From positions 51,583 through 115,582 of the forward strand of contig NZ_JYKY01000015.1 of NCBI RefSeq assembly GCF_001042985.1: a stretch of DNA of 64,000 bases, in the 5' to 3' direction. Below the pieces are notes generated by a model that was not told the DNA's origin, ran no database searches, and saw only the letters and a program-made list of their open reading frames with translations. The stretch comes from Pseudomonas lundensis (GTDB lineage Bacteria > Pseudomonadota > Gammaproteobacteria > Pseudomonadales > Pseudomonadaceae). The stretch's first letter is position 1. Each line of letters opens with the position of its first letter. This document shows positions 63,165 through 64,000 of this stretch, one piece after another. Position numbers and translations under genes: made by a program.

Positions 63165-63178
63165 GTTAGTTTGCTAAC
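63165..63178. promoter_or_regulatory. MarR operator before the efflux operon
   Basis: GTTAG-TTTG-CTAAC, a 14-base dyad within ATGTTAGTTTGCTAACTAT, 44 bases upstream of the marR start. This is the form of site commonly used by MarR-type autoregulators. Confidence 0.5.
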
Positions 63179-63208
63179 TATTAATATTGCGCGGCGAGTG
63201 GATTTCAG

Positions 63209-63409
63209 TCAAGAGTGTTGCAAATTAATTCTTAGAGAAAGGTCGATGACGACGTCTTGAAAAGGCAAATGATCCATACGCCGGCATTCGGTTGTGAGAC
63301 CGCTCAAATATAGTCGACCCTGGGTGTCGTCAATGATCACGTCTTGAACCTTCGTCGCACCCAATAGCCGTCCTAGTAGAGCCAAAAAACGCCCGGCTGC
63401 GAGCAGCAA
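63209..63409 (-). pseudogene. unassigned coding-like fragment
   Basis: Minus-strand frame of 66 codons, only TTG-initiated, with a coding-like C-terminal part (VQDVIIDDTQGRLYLSGLTT, then RRMDHLPFQDVVIDLSLRIN). No family recognised. It probably is the tail of a decayed gene. The rest of the 63121-63719 interval shows no intact gene. Confidence 0.25.
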
Positions 63410-63489
63410 AATGTCCCCTACGAAGCAAACCGGCTAACAGGTTGTGGGAAGGTTCTTAGACGCGTATCAGATACTCGCTTACATCGTTG

Positions 63490-63600
63490 CTACTGAATAC
63501 GCCCATCCTTCACCTGTTCAAGACTAAGACGGCATAGCGGGCAGCTGTAATCCTCGCAGGTGTAGGCCACAAACTGCGCGAAATGCTGGGTTGCTTCCGG
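63490..63600 (-). pseudogene. C-terminal fragment of a lost gene (Cys-rich)
   Basis: 36 codons in an open minus-strand frame ending TAG 63490-63492: QHFAQFVAYTCEDYSCPLCR then LSLEQVKDGRIQ. Cysteines in C-x4-C-x2-C spacing suggest a metal- or cluster-binding tail. The frame is closed upstream by a stop at 63601-63603 and no start exists, so this is a remnant at a rearranged junction. Confidence 0.3.
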
Positions 63601-63673
63601 TCATTGGGGGTCCAGTCACGCTAGACTTGTTGTTACAAGGTTTGACAAGGATTTGGTCTGTACCTACTTTCAA

Positions 63674-63683
63674 TTGGATCCAA
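63674..63683. promoter_or_regulatory. VanR-type operator before the GntR gene
   Basis: TTGGATCCAA is a perfect 10-base dyad; with flanks it reads ATTGGATCCAAA, one base from the ATTGGATCCAAT operator known for Caulobacter VanR (GntR/FadR group). It lies 36 bases upstream of the GntR start. Confidence 0.5.
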
Positions 63684-63719
63684 ATAGGCAAGCTGAATGT
63701 CAACCGCAGGTGCGCGAAC

Positions 63720-63896
63720 GTGGCCGTAAAACGTAACCCTTTAAGCAGTATTGAAGTCCATGGCCCTGTTGCAGCTCATCAAGCTCGCGCGGTAATCGAA
63801 GAATCCTTGCGCAACGCTATCCTCGATGGACGCCTGCCGTGCGGGACGGCGATTCGCCAAGAGGCGCTGGCGGTGTTGCCGCTGACCGAAAACTGA
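63720..63896 (+). pseudogene. GntR/FadR-family regulator truncated by IS insertion
   Basis: From GTG 63720 the frame reads VAVKRNPLSSIEVHGPVAAH and QARAVIEESLRNAILDGRLP, then CGTAIRQEALA. This is the N-terminal part of a GntR winged helix with the typical RNAILDGRLPCGT pattern. After QEALA (about 63872) the sequence turns into IS end sequence and stops at 63896, so the rest of the HTH and the whole effector domain are missing from here. The remainder may continue beyond the IS, outside the window. The upstream operator suggests a VanR-like aromatic-catabolism regulator. Confidence 0.65.
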
Positions 63897-64000
63897 CCCA
63901 GTAGAGGCTCTTCTGCCGACTGAAAACTGACCCAGGTGTTCAACTGCTTCTGCTCACTTTTCGAGCAGGAGAACACAGGGTGATCAGCATGGAAATGTTG
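63874..64000 (+). mobile_element. left end of an IS21-family element
   Basis: The end probably starts TGTTGCCGCTGACC at 63874. Two 18-base repeats, GACCGAAAACTGACCCAG (63884-63901) and GACTGAAAACTGACCCAG (63918-63935), one mismatch and 34 bases apart, are the multiple terminal repeats typical of IS21 elements. The element runs out of the window, so its right end and target duplication cannot be seen. Confidence 0.65.
63980..64000 (+). CDS. istA: IstA transposase, first seven codons
   Basis: GTG 63980 (or ATG 63989) opens VISMEML behind CAGGAGA. IS21-family IstA proteins begin similarly. Only the N-terminus is in the window; assignment depends on the terminal repeats upstream. Confidence 0.5.

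Overview
The window is a piece of a GC-rich Pseudomonas chromosome (fluorescens/fragi-like rather than aeruginosa, judged by recall of protein sequences). The backbone follows the P. aeruginosa order known around PA5228-PA5263: fau, EVE protein, yhiI-rbbA-yhhJ-like transporter, FliL-like protein, glpT, ubiD, rho, trxA, ppx, ppk1, ABC-F protein, algP, FKBP, algQ, dsbB, hemYXDC, algR, argH. It then jumps to a block like PA0285/PA0286 (GGDEF-EAL protein plus desA) and gabT/gabD.

Layout. 1-6.8 kb: folate gene end, EVE protein, tripartite ABC exporter, FliL-like protein. 6.8-9.9 kb: an AT-richer accessory island with an S-type pyocin/colicin E-like DNase bacteriocin split by one in-frame TGA, its intact Im9-like immunity gene, and a second, broken immunity gene carrying a run of 14 C. 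9.9-19.9 kb: TonB-like fragment, glpT behind two GlpR-like operators, chaC, a PagP-like barrel, flavoreductase-ubiD, an acyltransferase, rho, trxA. 20-34.5 kb: polyphosphate genes (ANR-type box upstream), DedA, ElbB, FTR1-cytochrome c iron permease, exporter, MscS, ABC-F, algP, FKBP, algQ. 34.7-42.2 kb: dsbB, the hemCDXY operon with its terminator, algR without its usual partner algZ, argH. 42.2-51.3 kb: GST, GGDEF-EAL, DesA, HDOD regulator, gabDT, tRNA-Arg(CCG). 51.5-55.6 kb: iron-signalling set fecI-fecR-TonB receptor with Fur-like sites. 55.7-63.2 kb: DUF945 protein, membrane protein, and a tightly overlapping MarR-FUSC-DUF1656-HlyD-NodT efflux operon. 63.2-64 kb: decayed fragments, a GntR regulator cut by the left end of an IS21-like element.

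Most of the window is ordinary core genome. The parts that deserve attention are the bacteriocin island (nonsense-split killer with every HNH catalytic residue intact, plus an immunity gene whose frame depends on a poly-C tract), the orphan AlgR with an altered switch residue, the regulatory palindromes at glpT, ppx/trxA and the efflux operon, and the IS junction at the right edge. I did not find a clearly new multi-gene system.
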